From assembly GCA_052033505.1 (NCBI GenBank), contig JBPOJN010000085.1, positions 1 to 46,039 of the forward strand: a DNA stretch of 46,039 nt. The letters are read 5' to 3'. Source of the stretch: JBPOJN01 sp052033505 (GTDB lineage Bacteria; UBA10199; JACPAL01; GCA-016699445). Position numbers and translations under genes: made by a program. The number at the start of each line of letters is the position of its first letter. Position 1 is the stretch's first letter. Below, piece after piece: positions 33,089 to 41,775 of this stretch. The notes under the pieces were generated by a model. The model saw only the letters and a list, made by a program, of their open reading frames with translations, did no database searches and was not told where the DNA came from.

Positions 33089-33403
33089 ATGTATCTCACC
33101 AAAATCAACCGCAATGGTCAGATCAGTCTGCCGGCGGCTTTGCGGAAACAGCTCTCTTTAAAGGTGGGGGATTGGGTACAAGTGGATGAAAAGGGGCTGG
33201 GACAGATGATTTTGACGCCTGTGCATGTTTCAAAAAAACAGATCATTCCGGAAGCTTTCGTCAAAAAATGTGAAGCAGACGGGGTTGATCTGGGGCTTTT
33301 GATGAGTTCCCTGAAAAGAACGCCGACGGAACGGGCTCAGGTCAATCGATTCCTATTAGAATTCAAAGAAGAAGCGAGAAAGGCGAGGGAAGCTCGTGCC
33401 TAA
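33089..33403 (+). CDS. AbrB/SpoVT-type DNA-binding protein (possible antitoxin)
   Basis: 104 residues. The N-terminal 45 residues have the swapped-hairpin AbrB fold pattern: TKINRNGQISLPAALRKQLSLKVGDWVQV. The C-terminal half is charged and may bind a partner. AGAGG precedes the ATG. It overlaps the next gene by eight bases, as in toxin-antitoxin pairs. A palindrome 37 bp upstream may be its own operator. Confidence 0.82.
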   Translation: MYLTKINRNGQISLPAALRKQLSLKVGDWVQVDEKGLGQMILTPVHVSKKQIIPEAFVKKCEADGVDLGLLMSSLKRTPTERAQVNRFLLEFKEEARKAREARA

Positions 33404-33911
33404 AGCCTTACTCGACCTTCAAAAAATCTTGGAAGCTCTGTCGACTCATCATGTGAAATTCATTCTCGTCGGTGGCCTTGCGGGAATGGGGCACGGGATG
33501 AACTACGTTACGGAAGATCTCGACGTTTGTTATGAACGAAGCCTCGAAAACTATGAAGCGATCGTGAAGGCCCTGTCCTCCGCTCATCCTAAGTTAAGAA
33601 CGCCCGGGGAAGACCTTCCTTTTCTATTCGATGCTGTGACGCTCAAAAACGGTCTTAACTTCACGTTTCAGACGGATTGGGGGCCGGTAGATTTTTTAGG
33701 GGAGCTTCAAGGGATCGGGGGATATGCGGATTTGAAGCCGAGTGCGGTGGATTATTCTCTTTTCGGTATTTCCTGCCCGACCATTTCGCTCGATGACCTC
33801 ATCCGAGCCAAAAAAATCGCGGGCCGCACCAAAGACAAGCTGCATTTGCTCGAGCTCGAAGCGATCCGGGAGTTGTTGAACCAAGGGTTTCTGAAAGGGG
33901 ACAAAGAATGA
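33396..33911 (+). CDS. Nucleotidyltransferase-fold protein (possible toxin partner)
   Basis: 171 residues. FILVGGLAGMGHGMNYVTEDLDVCY carries the GG...TxDxD signature of minimal nucleotidyltransferases (AbiEii-like or DUF6036-like), with catalytic aspartates in EDLDV. The C-terminal DDLIRAKKIAGRTKDKLHLLEL is the usual tail of such proteins. GTG start at 33396 with AGGGAAG upstream, overlapping the AbrB-like gene. A role as type II or IV toxin, or as a housekeeping partner, remains open. Its stop overlaps the following FMN reductase gene by four bases (ATGA). Confidence 0.8.
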   Translation: MPKALLDLQKILEALSTHHVKFILVGGLAGMGHGMNYVTEDLDVCYERSLENYEAIVKALSSAHPKLRTPGEDLPFLFDAVTLKNGLNFTFQTDWGPVDFLGELQGIGGYADLKPSAVDYSLFGISCPTISLDDLIRAKKIAGRTKDKLHLLELEAIRELLNQGFLKGDKE

Positions 33912-34489
33912 GCTTTCAGCCTAAAATTTTATGTTTCGCGGGGAGTACGCGGGAGGACAGCTATAATAAGAAACTGATCCGGGTCGCGGCGGGATTGGCC
34001 GAAACGATGGGGGCGGAGGTGACGCGGCTCGACCTGCGGGATTTTCCGTTGCCTCTCTATGACGGGGATCTGGAGGAAAAAGAAGGCCTGCCGGAGAATG
34101 CGAAGACGATCAAAGCTTTGATGCAAGGCAATCACGGCTTCTTGATCTCATCGCCGGAATACAACAGCTCGATCTCGGGCGTATTGAAAAACACGATCGA
34201 CTGGGCCTCGCGTGATGAAAACGGCGAAGGGTCGCTGGAATGTTTCACTGATAAATTCGTGGGCCTCCTAAGCGCGTCACCGGGAGCCTTGGGTGGTTTG
34301 CGGGGGTTGGTGACGGTGCGGTCGATCTTAGGAAATATCGGAGTACATGTCCTGCCGAATCAAGTCGCGGTGGGTAAGGCTCACGAGGCTTTCGGGCCGG
34401 ACGGCGACCTGAAAGACGCGAAACAGAAGGGTGCTATCGAGAAGCTCGTGAAAGACCTGCACCGCATGCTCGTGAAGTATTACGGTTAG
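33908..34489 (+). CDS. NADPH-dependent FMN reductase family protein
   Basis: 193 residues of flavodoxin-like fold. FAGSTREDSYNKKLIRVAA is the FMN phosphate loop, and SSPEYNSSISGVLKNTIDWASR is the family signature. LSASPGALGGLRG follows. Typical members reduce quinones, azo dyes or chromate with FMN. Cotranscribed with the nucleotidyltransferase gene (four-base overlap), although no functional link is obvious. A tRNA gene follows on the other strand. Confidence 0.93.
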   Translation: MSFQPKILCFAGSTREDSYNKKLIRVAAGLAETMGAEVTRLDLRDFPLPLYDGDLEEKEGLPENAKTIKALMQGNHGFLISSPEYNSSISGVLKNTIDWASRDENGEGSLECFTDKFVGLLSASPGALGGLRGLVTVRSILGNIGVHVLPNQVAVGKAHEAFGPDGDLKDAKQKGAIEKLVKDLHRMLVKYYG

Positions 34490-34501
34490 AATTTAAAAAT
34501 G

Positions 34502-34588
34502 CGGAGGAGGAGGGATTCGAACCCTCGATACCCTTGCGGGTATACTAGTTTTCGAGACTAGCGCCTTCAACCACTCGGCCACCCCTCC
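34502..34588 (-). tRNA. tRNA-Ser (anticodon CGA)
   Basis: 87 nt with a long variable arm, as for class II serine tRNA. The acceptor stem GGAGGGG pairs with CTCCTCC (one G-T pair). The anticodon stem CTAGT/ACTAG encloses loop CTCGAAA, giving anticodon CGA for UCG codons. The variable arm is ATACCCGCAAGGGTAT. The T arm is GAGGG-TTCGAAT-CCCTC. The CCA end is not encoded. Confidence 0.96.
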
Positions 34589-34596
34589 TTTAGAAT

Positions 34597-34716
34597 GAGG
34601 GAGGCCTTCAGCGCTCCCTCAAACTCCCTGCGGGGCCATTTCGAATCGGCAAAGCCGAATTCTCATGGCGGACCGGGCTTACTTTAAAAAAGGAGGGGCG
34701 ACAAAATCATTTGTCG
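34597..34716. repeat. Several short hairpins between tRNA-Ser and the 71-residue gene
   Basis: GAGGGAG/CTCCCTC (34597-34620), TCGGC/GCCGA near 34650 and CGACAAA/TTTGTCG (34699-34716). On the minus strand a T run follows the last one about seven bases later, so it may terminate transcription of the small gene that ends at 34757. No other coding signal is seen here. Confidence 0.45.
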
Positions 34717-34756
34717 TTCCAAAAGTCTAGAGATTCGTCCGCGTTTTAAGCCCTTC

Positions 34757-34972
34757 TCAGAAGGAAACGCTTCCTTCGATCGATCCGACGTTCTTCCGGA
34801 ATCGTGCGATGTCTTGGGTTGGTTCTTCATCCCAAACCATGCCGCCCAAGGAATAAGCCGTATCGGCGCGCTCCCAGGCTTCTTCGGCGACTTCGAGGTC
34901 GAAGCCGACGTCTTCTCTCCAGGAATGCTCCGCTCCGGTGGCGGTTAAGGTGAATGAGTTGTTGTTTTTCAT
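34757..34972 (-). CDS. Small acidic hypothetical protein (71 residues)
   Basis: Not recognised. Begins MKNNNSFTLTATGAEHSWRED and is acidic with several Trp and Glu residues (VAEEAWERADTAYSLGGMVWDEEP). The start at 34972 has GGGAGG four bases upstream, a good ribosome-binding site; longer forms upstream lack one. No signal peptide or membrane segment. A terminator-like hairpin follows at 34699-34716. Standalone gene. Confidence 0.65.
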   Translation of the reverse strand: MKNNNSFTLTATGAEHSWREDVGFDLEVAEEAWERADTAYSLGGMVWDEEPTQDIARFRKNVGSIEGSVSF

Positions 34973-35122
34973 GATGCCTCCCATTTGATGAAAGCAACCT
35001 AAAATCAAATCGTAACCTGCGCTATCGGGCGATCCCTGGTTTTCCGGTGGGGAATTCTCCTATTTTGAGGGGTGAGGCGGGAATTAGTTTAATATTTCCG
35101 GTCGCTCCGCTAAAAACGCCGC

Positions 35123-36946
35123 GTGTCGATTAACCGATCGTTTCATCGCCTCTTTCGTCGCTTCCTCGTGAGCTCGGGCGTTTGCGCCTTGCTTCTGGTT
35201 TTTTCCGTGTCGCGTGCGGACGCTTGGATCGAAGCGCCGCGAAAAAATAAGAACGAACCTGCCAGCGTTGTGATTTGCCCGGGCCGCGTGGTCTTGGTCG
35301 GGCTTTCGCATTATCGTTTGAGCCAAGTGCAGAAGGCCTTCGTCTGCGGGGATCCCCAAGTCGATGCGTGGAAAAAAATACCGATGTCGCAGGCGCGTTG
35401 TCACATGACGACGTATTTGCAGGACTCGGGCTACTTCCGTCCCCGCTTCAAGGAAGAGGGCGACACGATGTACGTGGCCCCGGGGCCGATGAGCCATATC
35501 AAAAGCGTCGTGTATGAAGGCGCCCCGCGCCGCATCAAAGTGCACCAGCGCCGGCACGTGAAGGGACGCGTGCTCACGCCGAAGGTCTTGAATGAAATCG
35601 AGAAGTGGACGGTCAGCCGTCTCGAGAGCCGCGGCTATCCTTGCCCGAAGGTGAAGAGCCGCGCGAACGCGGAGACGGGTGAAGTCGTCGTGGAGATCGT
35701 GCCGGGACCGAGGCAAAGAGTCGTGACGATCAAAGAACAGCCGGTCCTCCACATGAATCCCGGCGTGCCGCGCCGCTTCGATGCGTTCCGGATCGACAAG
35801 TGGTACAACCGCGACCTGCTGACGCTGACGTCCCGCCGCATCCAGACGGACGGATTGCTGCAAAGCACGTATTTCACCGCGTCTTGCGAAGGCCAGGGTC
35901 AGGATGAAGGCGGGGGCGTAGTGCTGGAGCAGAAAAATTTCGCGGGCCGGCCGCGCATTGTGAGCGTGGGTTTCGGTGCAAATACCGAAGGTCTCGTGTT
36001 GGTCAAGGCGTCTTGGAAGCACACGCGCCTGGAGGACAATGCGTCGCTCTTCCAGGTCGACGGATTGGCTTCGTACAAACAACAGCAGGTCAATATCTCG
36101 GCCGGTCTCTATCCGTTCCAGCCGACGTCCCGCTGGCACATCATGCCGCTCGGATCCGTGGATCACGAGCGCGAATCGCAGTTTCACTTTCTGTCGTCGA
36201 ATGCGGGCGTCGCGGCGGCGGGCAGTTGGGACAATCAAAAAATCGGGGCGGTCTTCCGCGTCGGCCCGAACTTCAACCTCGTGGATAATTTCCGCGGGAC
36301 GGAAACGGGGCTCACGAAATTTCTGTCGCTGCAATCGCGCGTGGACCTCATGTCCCACGGTTTCGAGTATTACCTGACGCGGCCGAGGACCGGGTTCCAG
36401 GTCGGGCTCGCGGTCGATTTGAATAATAAAAACCTATTGTCCGACGTGACCGCGCAGAGGGTGACGCTAGACGGGCACTATCTTTATAATCTTTTGGGAT
36501 ACGATCCGCCGCTGTTGGTGTTCGGCGTGCGCGGGGGACTTTATAATACGTTTACGAAAGGATCGGCCGCGACCGTTTCGAAACTGCCGCCGAGTTATAA
36601 ATACTATCTCGGCGGATCGCCGGACCTCCGCGGTTGGGGCCGCCGGGAACTGCCGAGCGAGGATGGGGCCTTCAGCGCGGCTTACGTGAGCGCCGAAGTC
36701 CGTCTGGGGGAATTGTTGCCGGGCGGGTTTCAACCTTTCGTTTTTACCGACGCCGGAATTTTTGGAGACCAAGCTCTCCGCTATCAAGGCCCCGTGTACT
36801 GGTCTCCCGGCGTCGGACTGCGCTGGGAGTCGCCGATCGGCATGTTTCGCGGGACCGCCGCCCGCGGACTTAAGAGCGGAGGAAATCAAGCGGGTACGAA
36901 GGATCCCCATTGGCAATATTACGTGAGTTTCGGGGAGGAATTTTGA
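35123..36946 (+). CDS. Omp85-family outer membrane assembly protein, TamA-like
   Basis: 607 residues. A signal peptide (VSSGVCALLLVFSVSRADA) precedes POTRA-like repeats in about 50-250 (VGLSHYRLSQVQKAF; DSGYFRPRFKEEGDTMYVAPGP; RLESRGYPCPKVKSRANAET) and a 16-strand-type barrel to the C-terminus, which ends in phenylalanine (YYVSFGEEF). GGSPDLRGWGRREL is the conserved lid-loop RGF-type motif of Omp85 proteins. The start is GTG. The next gene, TamB-like, overlaps by four bases, which identifies this as the TamA partner better than BamA, which normally has five POTRA domains. Confidence 0.88.
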   Translation: MSINRSFHRLFRRFLVSSGVCALLLVFSVSRADAWIEAPRKNKNEPASVVICPGRVVLVGLSHYRLSQVQKAFVCGDPQVDAWKKIPMSQARCHMTTYLQDSGYFRPRFKEEGDTMYVAPGPMSHIKSVVYEGAPRRIKVHQRRHVKGRVLTPKVLNEIEKWTVSRLESRGYPCPKVKSRANAETGEVVVEIVPGPRQRVVTIKEQPVLHMNPGVPRRFDAFRIDKWYNRDLLTLTSRRIQTDGLLQSTYFTASCEGQGQDEGGGVVLEQKNFAGRPRIVSVGFGANTEGLVLVKASWKHTRLEDNASLFQVDGLASYKQQQVNISAGLYPFQPTSRWHIMPLGSVDHERESQFHFLSSNAGVAAAGSWDNQKIGAVFRVGPNFNLVDNFRGTETGLTKFLSLQSRVDLMSHGFEYYLTRPRTGFQVGLAVDLNNKNLLSDVTAQRVTLDGHYLYNLLGYDPPLLVFGVRGGLYNTFTKGSAATVSKLPPSYKYYLGGSPDLRGWGRRELPSEDGAFSAAYVSAEVRLGELLPGGFQPFVFTDAGIFGDQALRYQGPVYWSPGVGLRWESPIGMFRGTAARGLKSGGNQAGTKDPHWQYYVSFGEEF

Positions 36947-39300
36947 AGACCTTCTTGAAATGGTTTTTCGGAGTCATGGGCGGCGTCTTCGTCGCTCTTC
37001 TTCTCTTCGTTCTGATCGTACTCGCGTGGCCGCGCGTGATCGTCAATCCGACGGGACTGAAATGGGCGGCGTCTTTGGGAGCCCGTTTTGGCTACAAGGC
37101 CGAGTGGGAAAGCGTGCAGGCATCTTCCCATGCCGTGTCGCTCCTGCATCACGGTCATCGCCTGGCCTTTCATAAGCTTTGCATCACGCTGTCTCCCGGG
37201 GCTTTGCAAAGGAACTTGGAAGACTCGAAGGCCTGCTTCGAGAATTTCGACGCGACTTTCGAGACCGCGTGGCATGGTGGATTTAAGGTCCCGGCCCTGG
37301 GTCCCGTGAACGCCTCCGGCGGTGACGTTTTCGTCAAAATCGCGGGCTCGTCGGAGGATCCAAAGAAAAAAGAAGGTTTGAAAATTTCGATCCCGAACGT
37401 CGTCTTGCCGGGTTTCCTGAAAGAAACGGTTTTTCAGCCGATCGACATCGACGTGCCGCATTTGTCGGTGTCTCGAGGCGAAAAGCCCTATGCGGGCGCA
37501 GCGCATCTGTCTTCGGAGGTCGATGTCGCGGGCCGGCTTGAAACTGTCGGCGTTCAGGCGTCCGTGCTGGAGGGGTTGGAACTTCAGGCCTTGAGTGCGA
37601 GCCTTCGTCTTTGGAGCAAGTCTCATTTCACCGAAAATGATTGGGTCCTCGACGCCTCGGCCGACGCGCGCCAAAAACAGGAGGTGGAAGGGCAGGCGGA
37701 AGTGGAGTTGTCCCAACCTTCGCCGGGCGTCCTGTCTTATAAGGTGACCGCAGACGCGCGCGCGTTGGACGGGCGTTACCAGGTCGCGACTTCCGGGATG
37801 TTGACCGAGAACGACCTGCAGGGGAAATTAACTGGTTCGGCCAAGAGATTTTTGAAACCCGTTCAGGAAGTGTCGTTGAACGAGTGTCCTTATCATTACC
37901 GCGAGACGAGCGCCTTGAGCGGACGCGGAAAATTCGACTTTGATTGCCCCATCCGCGTCGACATGACACCGCTTCAGCTGCCGTCGGGCACGCTGACCAA
38001 GATGGTCACGCTTCCTTACAGCATGGATTTTCTCGTGCGTGCGGACCTCGAGACGGACCTGATCCCGACTCCGGGAAGCAAGGTGGACGGCCATCTCAAC
38101 GTCAGCCTCGTGCCATTCTCACGCGAACTTTTCGACGCCAAGGGAAGCTCGCGCGTTACTTTTTCAGGGGTGCCGTCGGAGTATCCGAAGGGCTGGCAGA
38201 TCACGGCGGATTCGGACGTGTCGTTCCTCTCGAAACGTTTCCAGAAGATCGCGCAGGCTTTGGAGCGCACGGCGTTCGCGGTGCCTGCGCCTTTTAACGC
38301 CTTGGATGGTCTCCTGGAATTCCGGATTCAGGGACGCTCGAACCTTATCGGCAATACGGGCCAGGTGCCGGTGACTTTCCGCACGCGGTTGAAGTCGCAG
38401 GAACAGGATTTCAACACCGACGGCAAAGGGGAGTTGGTGTATCGATTCGCGAATTCTGGTTCGAAATCGGAGCTGACGCTGGAACTCCAGCTGGCGCAAG
38501 TGAAGCTCTCGCTGCCGCGTTTCGGTTTCTCGTCGCTGCCGACGTTGTTTTTGGACAGCAGGATCCAGCGCGTGGACCGCGTCCGGGACAAGTCCAATTT
38601 CGCCTTGAAGACGCATTTCAAGATCAAGACTGTCTCTGACCCGGTACGGCTCGTATCGAACGTGGCTCAAGAGAGCATACCGATCACGCTCGACGTCGAC
38701 GTGGAGGACGGCAAACTCTCCGGCACGGTGGAGGTGGGCGCGACGACGCTGAATCTCTTCCGCAAGCACGCGCAGCTGGACTCGCTGAAAATCACGCTGC
38801 ACGAACCGCTGGAAGCGAGTGAAGTCGCGGGCCATTTGCGCGCCATCTACACGGACTACCGTATCGATATGTACATCCTGGGCACCGTACGGCAGCCTCA
38901 GGTCGTCTTTGAAAGCGTGCCACCCTTGAGTGAAGAGCAGATGGTCGCGGCCGTGCTCTATGGGCAGCCTTTCGGGGATCTGGACACGGCCGAGAGTTCG
39001 GCGGTGGCCAATACCTCCGCCGCGCTCGCGCAAAAATCCGTGGCGTTGGGGTCGCTTTTCCTGCTCGCCTCTACGCCGGTCGAGAGCGTGAGTTACAATC
39101 CCGAGACGGGCGCTTTTTCGGCGAAGGTAAGGCTTTCGGCGGGAACCTTGCTCAACGTCACGACGCAGGAGCAGAAGCAACAATTAGGCATCCGCCGCAC
39201 GATCAGCGGCAACTGGGTCGTCAATACCTACATCGAAAACGACAACCAAGCCCGGAAGCAGCGGGGCGTAGCCTTGTTTGAGTGGATGAAGCGGTATTAA
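36943..39300 (+). CDS. TamB-like translocation and assembly module protein (DUF490)
   Basis: 785 residues. N-terminal inner-membrane anchor (FLKWFFGVMGGVFVALLLFV), then a long beta-rich periplasmic region of the AsmA/TamB type. The C-terminal region (from TTLNLFRKHAQLDSLKITLHEP to GNWVVNTYIENDNQARKQRG) is the TamB signature. TTG start at 36943 overlaps the TamA-like stop as TTGA and has GGAGGA five bases upstream. It is shorter than E. coli TamB (about 1260). It probably bridges the periplasm and moves lipids or barrel proteins to the outer membrane with the Omp85 partner. Confidence 0.85.
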   Translation: MKTFLKWFFGVMGGVFVALLLFVLIVLAWPRVIVNPTGLKWAASLGARFGYKAEWESVQASSHAVSLLHHGHRLAFHKLCITLSPGALQRNLEDSKACFENFDATFETAWHGGFKVPALGPVNASGGDVFVKIAGSSEDPKKKEGLKISIPNVVLPGFLKETVFQPIDIDVPHLSVSRGEKPYAGAAHLSSEVDVAGRLETVGVQASVLEGLELQALSASLRLWSKSHFTENDWVLDASADARQKQEVEGQAEVELSQPSPGVLSYKVTADARALDGRYQVATSGMLTENDLQGKLTGSAKRFLKPVQEVSLNECPYHYRETSALSGRGKFDFDCPIRVDMTPLQLPSGTLTKMVTLPYSMDFLVRADLETDLIPTPGSKVDGHLNVSLVPFSRELFDAKGSSRVTFSGVPSEYPKGWQITADSDVSFLSKRFQKIAQALERTAFAVPAPFNALDGLLEFRIQGRSNLIGNTGQVPVTFRTRLKSQEQDFNTDGKGELVYRFANSGSKSELTLELQLAQVKLSLPRFGFSSLPTLFLDSRIQRVDRVRDKSNFALKTHFKIKTVSDPVRLVSNVAQESIPITLDVDVEDGKLSGTVEVGATTLNLFRKHAQLDSLKITLHEPLEASEVAGHLRAIYTDYRIDMYILGTVRQPQVVFESVPPLSEEQMVAAVLYGQPFGDLDTAESSAVANTSAALAQKSVALGSLFLLASTPVESVSYNPETGAFSAKVRLSAGTLLNVTTQEQKQQLGIRRTISGNWVVNTYIENDNQARKQRGVALFEWMKRY

Positions 39301-39304
39301 AAAA

Positions 39305-39350
39305 GAAAGCGCCGGAGAGGTCCCCCGACCCCGCCCGGCGCTCTCTTTCA
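39305..39350. terminator. GC-rich hairpin terminator between tamB-like and ferritin-like genes
   Basis: GCGCCGG (39309-39315) pairs with CCGGCGC (39335-39341), flanked by AGAAA and TCTCTTTC. Serves the plus-strand tam pair and, read the other way, probably also the convergent ferritin-like gene. Confidence 0.65.
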
Positions 39351-39355
39351 ATATT

Positions 39356-39901
39356 TTACTTATACTGTTCGAGAAGGTTGCTCATGTCGTCGGCGTGTTT
39401 CTCCTCGACGGCCAAGATGCTTTCCAACATGCGGCGCGTGGTTGGGTCTTTATCGCCGATGTAGCGGATCATCTCGCTGTAACTCTCGATCGCGATGCGT
39501 TCGGCGACCAGGTCTTCGGAAATCATGTCCTTCAGGTCCTTGCCTTCCACGTATTCGGAATGGCTGCGCGTAAGCATGCCTTCGGGATTTAGGTTCGGCT
39601 TGCCGCCAAGCTGCATGATGCGTTCGCTGATCTGATCGGCGTGGCCTTGCTCTTCGGTCGCGTGCTCGAGAAACTCGGCGGCAGCGGGCGGGGCGTTGAT
39701 ACCGGAGGCCGCGTAATAATGATGCTTGTAGCGCAGCACGCAGACGATCTCGGTCGCCAAGGCTTCGTTCAAGAGCTTCAGGACCGTTTCTCGGTCGGCT
39801 TTGTAGTTTTCGATGACGGCGCCTTTTTCGATGTGCTTGCGCGCACGCTCGCGGATGGTCTTGATGTCGGTCAGAAACGGTTCTTTATTTTTATCTTCCA
39901 T
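39356..39901 (-). CDS. Bacterioferritin-family ferritin-like protein
   Basis: 181 residues, four-helix diiron fold. Iron ligands sit in LNEALATEIVCVLRYKHHY, EHATEEQGHADQ, and EDLVAERIAIESY with LAVEEKHADDM. These follow the bacterioferritin/Dps-related pattern found in many stress loci. The start at 39901 has AAGGAGAT upstream and is preferred over an in-frame ATG at 39922. Likely stores iron or protects from peroxide. First of several minus-strand stress genes. Confidence 0.9.
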   Translation of the reverse strand: MEDKNKEPFLTDIKTIRERARKHIEKGAVIENYKADRETVLKLLNEALATEIVCVLRYKHHYYAASGINAPPAAAEFLEHATEEQGHADQISERIMQLGGKPNLNPEGMLTRSHSEYVEGKDLKDMISEDLVAERIAIESYSEMIRYIGDKDPTTRRMLESILAVEEKHADDMSNLLEQYK

Positions 39902-39928
39902 GGTGGATCTCCTTTTTTGCATTGCCTG

Positions 39929-39982
39929 AAAAAAAACCGGGCCGCCTGGAGCGATATTTTCATTTCGCTTGAGACGGCCCGG
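39929..39982 (-). terminator. Intrinsic terminator of the OmpA-family gene
   Basis: CCGGGCCG (39937-39944) pairs with CGGCCCGG (39975-39982), with inner AGCGA/TCGCT pairs. On the minus strand a run of eight T follows at 39936-39929. It lies 28 bases after the stop of the OmpA-family gene. Confidence 0.85.
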
Positions 39983-40010
39983 CTTGTAAAAGAACGCTGT
40001 CGTACTTGGA

Positions 40011-41411
40011 TTAACGCGCTCTGCGGTTACCCGGATCTCCGTCTTCGAACGTCGGAGAGGTGTTTTCCTTCTGCACCTTCACCTTGGAGTTCGACGGCAG
40101 CGAGAGATGGAATTCCACGCGGCGGTTTTGGGCGCGGCCGTCCTTGGTCGCGTTATCCGCGATCGGGGAGCCTTCGCCCATGCCAGCGGCGGTGATCTTC
40201 TCCGCAGGATACCCTTTGTTCACTAAGTACTGACGCACGGATTCGGCGCGTTGTTGCGAGAGTTTCTCGTTGTAAACGTCCGAACCGATGCTGTCCGTGT
40301 GCCCTTCGACGCGGACGGAGGTGATTTCCGGCCGTCCCTGGATGTTGCGCAGGATCTCATCCAACACGGCGTAGGATTCCGGGCGGATCGCATATTTGTT
40401 GAAAGCAAAATGGATCTTATTCGTGGTGATGACTTCGACGCGCGGTTCTTGGGGCAGGGGTTGCGGCGCCGCGGTGTCTTCTTCGCGAGGATGGCGGTAG
40501 GCCACCGTCGTGAACACGCGCCAATCGGGGGCACCGGCTCCATCCATCAGGCCCGCTCCGCCGCCGGCCGTGATCTGCACGTGGCGTTTTTCACCGGGAA
40601 GGAAACGAACGCCGCCGTTGACTTCCATGTTACGAGAATCGGACGCGAAGAAATCGTCGAACGTCGTCCAGCCTTCTACTTCCGCGATCAATTGCACAGG
40701 TTTGGCGACTTCTACGTTCACGCCGGCTCCATACAGGAATTGATCGTTGATCGAATTGCCCGAGCCGAGCGTTACGGCTTCGCGGAACTGAGCTCCCGCG
40801 TTGACGGCGAAGGAAACGCGTTCACCTAAGAAACGCTTCGTGTCGGCGACTAAAACGCCGCCGCCGGTGACTTTGCCGTTGCCGACGAAATGCTGTTCAT
40901 TACCCGTCGGAAGGGTCACGAAAGGCACCAGGGCCAAGCCGATCGGATATTTTTTGTTATCCAAGAGGCGGGCTTTCAAGTTCACTTGGATGTCGCCCAT
41001 ACGCGCGCCGTTGTCTTCCGTCGCCGTTCCGGGGGTCAAAAATTGCTGGTAAGGCACGCCGCTGACCAACACGCCCGCGTTCAGCCAATCCAAGAGTCCG
41101 ATCGACGCGCCCAGCGTCGCGGACAATTGTTTCTGGATGATGTTTTGGACGGTCGCTCCGGCCGCATTTTTGAGGACCAACGAGTCATCGGAAAATTCCG
41201 CGGTCACTCCGGCGGCGACGCCCCATTGACCCAAGGTCTGGGACTGCTCGACGTTGAAGTAATTGCCGTGATCGCTCGCCGGTTTAAAACTAAGCGTGTC
41301 GAAGCCGGCCGCGGCTTGCGCCGTCGTGGTGACGGCGGCCAAGCTTAAACCCATGAGTCCGGCCAAAGCCAGGTGTCGGTAGGACCCCGTCTTTCTGTGT
41401 TTGTCTTTCAT
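40011..41411 (-). CDS. OmpA-family outer membrane protein
   Basis: 466 residues. A signal peptide ends in AQA (LALAGLMGLSLAAVTTTAQA), then a beta-barrel part of about 300 residues with alternating strands, a Pro-rich linker (AAPQPLPQEPRVEV) and an OmpA peptidoglycan-binding domain (HFAFNKYAIRPESYAVLDEI, VEGHTDSIGSDVYNEKLSQQRAESV, GMGEGSPIADN, GRAQNRRVEF). The domain contacts diaminopimelate in the cell wall, so the protein ties the outer membrane to the wall. AAGGAGA precedes the ATG. A strong terminator follows. Confidence 0.92.
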   Translation of the reverse strand: MKDKHRKTGSYRHLALAGLMGLSLAAVTTTAQAAAGFDTLSFKPASDHGNYFNVEQSQTLGQWGVAAGVTAEFSDDSLVLKNAAGATVQNIIQKQLSATLGASIGLLDWLNAGVLVSGVPYQQFLTPGTATEDNGARMGDIQVNLKARLLDNKKYPIGLALVPFVTLPTGNEQHFVGNGKVTGGGVLVADTKRFLGERVSFAVNAGAQFREAVTLGSGNSINDQFLYGAGVNVEVAKPVQLIAEVEGWTTFDDFFASDSRNMEVNGGVRFLPGEKRHVQITAGGGAGLMDGAGAPDWRVFTTVAYRHPREEDTAAPQPLPQEPRVEVITTNKIHFAFNKYAIRPESYAVLDEILRNIQGRPEITSVRVEGHTDSIGSDVYNEKLSQQRAESVRQYLVNKGYPAEKITAAGMGEGSPIADNATKDGRAQNRRVEFHLSLPSNSKVKVQKENTSPTFEDGDPGNRRAR

Positions 41412-41453
41412 ATCTGTTTCTCCTTAAGTTTGTGATGCATTGAAAATAAAAAA

Positions 41454-41582
41454 TTAATTGCAGCCGCGTAGGAAGTAGACGAGCAGCAGGACCGGAACCG
41501 GTACACCTAATGCCCATAAAAGTATGTATCCGATTTTTCCGTTTTCAGATTTTATGATTTTCTCTTCAATATATTTTTTCAT
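41454..41582 (-). CDS. Small single-span membrane protein (42 residues)
   Basis: A charged N-terminal half (MKKYIEEKIIKSENGK) is followed by one transmembrane segment (YILLWALGVPVPVLLLVYFL) and a short RGCN tail. GGAGGAG immediately before the ATG is a strong ribosome-binding site. The LGVPVPVLLL pattern is familiar from small stress-related membrane proteins, but no name is assigned. It lies between a bidirectional terminator and the OmpA-family gene. Confidence 0.75.
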   Translation of the reverse strand: MKKYIEEKIIKSENGKIGYILLWALGVPVPVLLLVYFLRGCN

Positions 41583-41701
41583 AGTCTCCTCCGCTTTTTT
41601 AAAATTTTTCGGGACAACTTGTTGACCAATACTCTGCTGCGAAAGCGTTTCAGCCACAATCGGGGAATCCCTGATTCTTACCCCGGGTATTGCCTTAAAT
41701 G

Positions 41702-41735
41702 AAAAAGGCGACTCTTCGAGGAGAGCCGCCTTTTT
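41702..41735. terminator. Bidirectional intrinsic terminator
   Basis: AAAAAGGCG (41702-41710) pairs with CGCCTTTTT (41727-41735), with inner CTCT/AGAG pairs. On the minus strand it separates the disordered 104-residue gene from the small membrane protein gene. Confidence 0.8.
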
Positions 41736-41775
41736 CAAGCGTCGTATAGGAAGAAAAATTAGGAAGAAAAATATC

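Noticed and set aside
34502..34716. tRNA-Ser as an integration site with attachment repeats
   Set aside because: No integrase gene and no convincing direct repeat of the tRNA 3' end was seen in the flanking sequence.
35084..36358. Long open frame (424 codons) on the minus strand
   Set aside because: Antisense to the well-supported Omp85 gene; composition is Arg/His/Asp-rich, typical of a shadow of GC-rich coding DNA.
38164..39183. Long open frame (339 codons) on the minus strand
   Set aside because: Antisense shadow of the TamB-like gene with Arg/Gln-rich low-information sequence.
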